Below are positions 5,008-5,067 of a DNA stretch of 5,067 bases, piece after piece. This DNA is from JAAYKM01 sp964411235 (lineage in GTDB: Bacteria; Desulfobacterota; Syntrophia; Syntrophales; JAAYKM01), in NCBI GenBank assembly GCA_964411235.1, contig CAYPKE010000164.1:1-5067 (forward strand), given 5' to 3'. Each line of letters starts with the position of its first letter. Position 1 is the first letter of the stretch. The notes beneath the pieces are model-generated. The model ran no database searches and was not told the origin of the DNA. It saw nothing but the letters and a program-made list of their open reading frames with translations. The translations under genes and the position numbers were made by a program.

Positions 5008-5027
5008 CCCGTGTCGCGGGCTTTCTT
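5008..5027 (+). terminator. Weak terminator-like hairpin after the VWA gene
   Basis: CCCG (5008-5011) and CGGG (5017-5020) form a 4-bp stem with a 5-nt loop, followed by CTTTCTT. It starts 10 nt after the VWA stop codon. The stem is short and the T-run is interrupted, so termination would be weak and the operon could continue past the window edge. The remaining 40 bases to 5067 hold no feature I can support. Confidence 0.3.
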
Positions 5028-5067
5028 GCCGTTTTGGAGCTTTCCAGAACGCATAAAATATGGATCG

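Noticed and set aside
1294..5016. A 13-bp exact repeat, ATCCCCCGTGTCG, at 1294-1306 and 5004-5016
   Set aside because: The two copies sit in different settings (spacer of a minus-strand promoter and a weak hairpin after the VWA gene). One 13-bp match in a 5-kb window is not far from chance, and neither flank extends it.
5054..5067. Start of a further gene (ATG at 5060) or a -10 box (TAAAAT at 5054-5059) at the right edge
   Set aside because: The nearest GGAG is about 20 nt from the ATG, no proper -35 is seen at 16-18 bp, and only two or three codons are visible.
1..5067. CRISPR array, tRNA, rRNA, insertion sequence or attachment site
   Set aside because: No spaced repeat series, cloverleaf, transposase motifs or terminal inverted repeats were found on either strand.

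Overview
The window reads as ordinary chromosomal DNA from a Gram-negative bacterium, most likely a deltaproteobacterium (Desulfobacterota-type anaerobe). That placement is an inference from the gene mix: YtxH and DUF948 envelope proteins, a short Ala/Glu/Pro-rich lipoprotein, and an XdhC + MoxR-type AAA + CoxE-type VWA set. Coding DNA is moderately GC-rich, Shine-Dalgarno sites are strong, and the one major non-coding region (about 1580-1886) is AT-rich in its middle.

The left part (1-1578) is transcribed leftward. In transcription order it holds a 61-residue lipoprotein gene with a strong promoter (TTGACA/TATCTT) and a textbook intrinsic terminator, then a probable operon of a YtxH-domain protein, a DUF948-type membrane protein and a YajD-family HNH nuclease. 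The nuclease gene runs off the left edge, so its C-terminus is missing.

Between 1579 and 1886 lies a divergent control region. It contains the lipoprotein promoter with an A/T-rich UP-like tract on the minus strand, a terminator-like hairpin, and a near-consensus plus-strand promoter (TTGACA, 17 bp, TGTAAT). The -10 element of that promoter covers the upstream in-frame ATG of the xdhC gene, which argues for the downstream ATG at 1887.

The right part (1887-4997) is transcribed rightward: an XdhC-family factor, a 184-nt gap, a MoxR-family AAA+ ATPase and a CoxE-like VWA protein 8 nt after it. These are the three components known as CoxF/CoxD/CoxE in CO dehydrogenase clusters, where they mature the molybdenum active site. 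Here they are best read as a maturation module for a molybdenum hydroxylase (xanthine dehydrogenase/aldehyde oxidoreductase family) whose structural genes are not in the window. XdhC would handle sulfurated molybdenum cofactor, while the AAA/VWA pair would act as an ATP-driven, metal-dependent remodelling chaperone.

The most interesting unexplained element is the xdhC-moxR gap. Its first 134 nt can fold into a closed multi-branched RNA: a 9-bp closing stem that begins right after the xdhC stop codon, plus three internal hairpins. It also carries a 6-nt complement of the moxR Shine-Dalgarno. I could not assign it to a riboswitch class by eye, so it is offered as a candidate cis-regulatory RNA.
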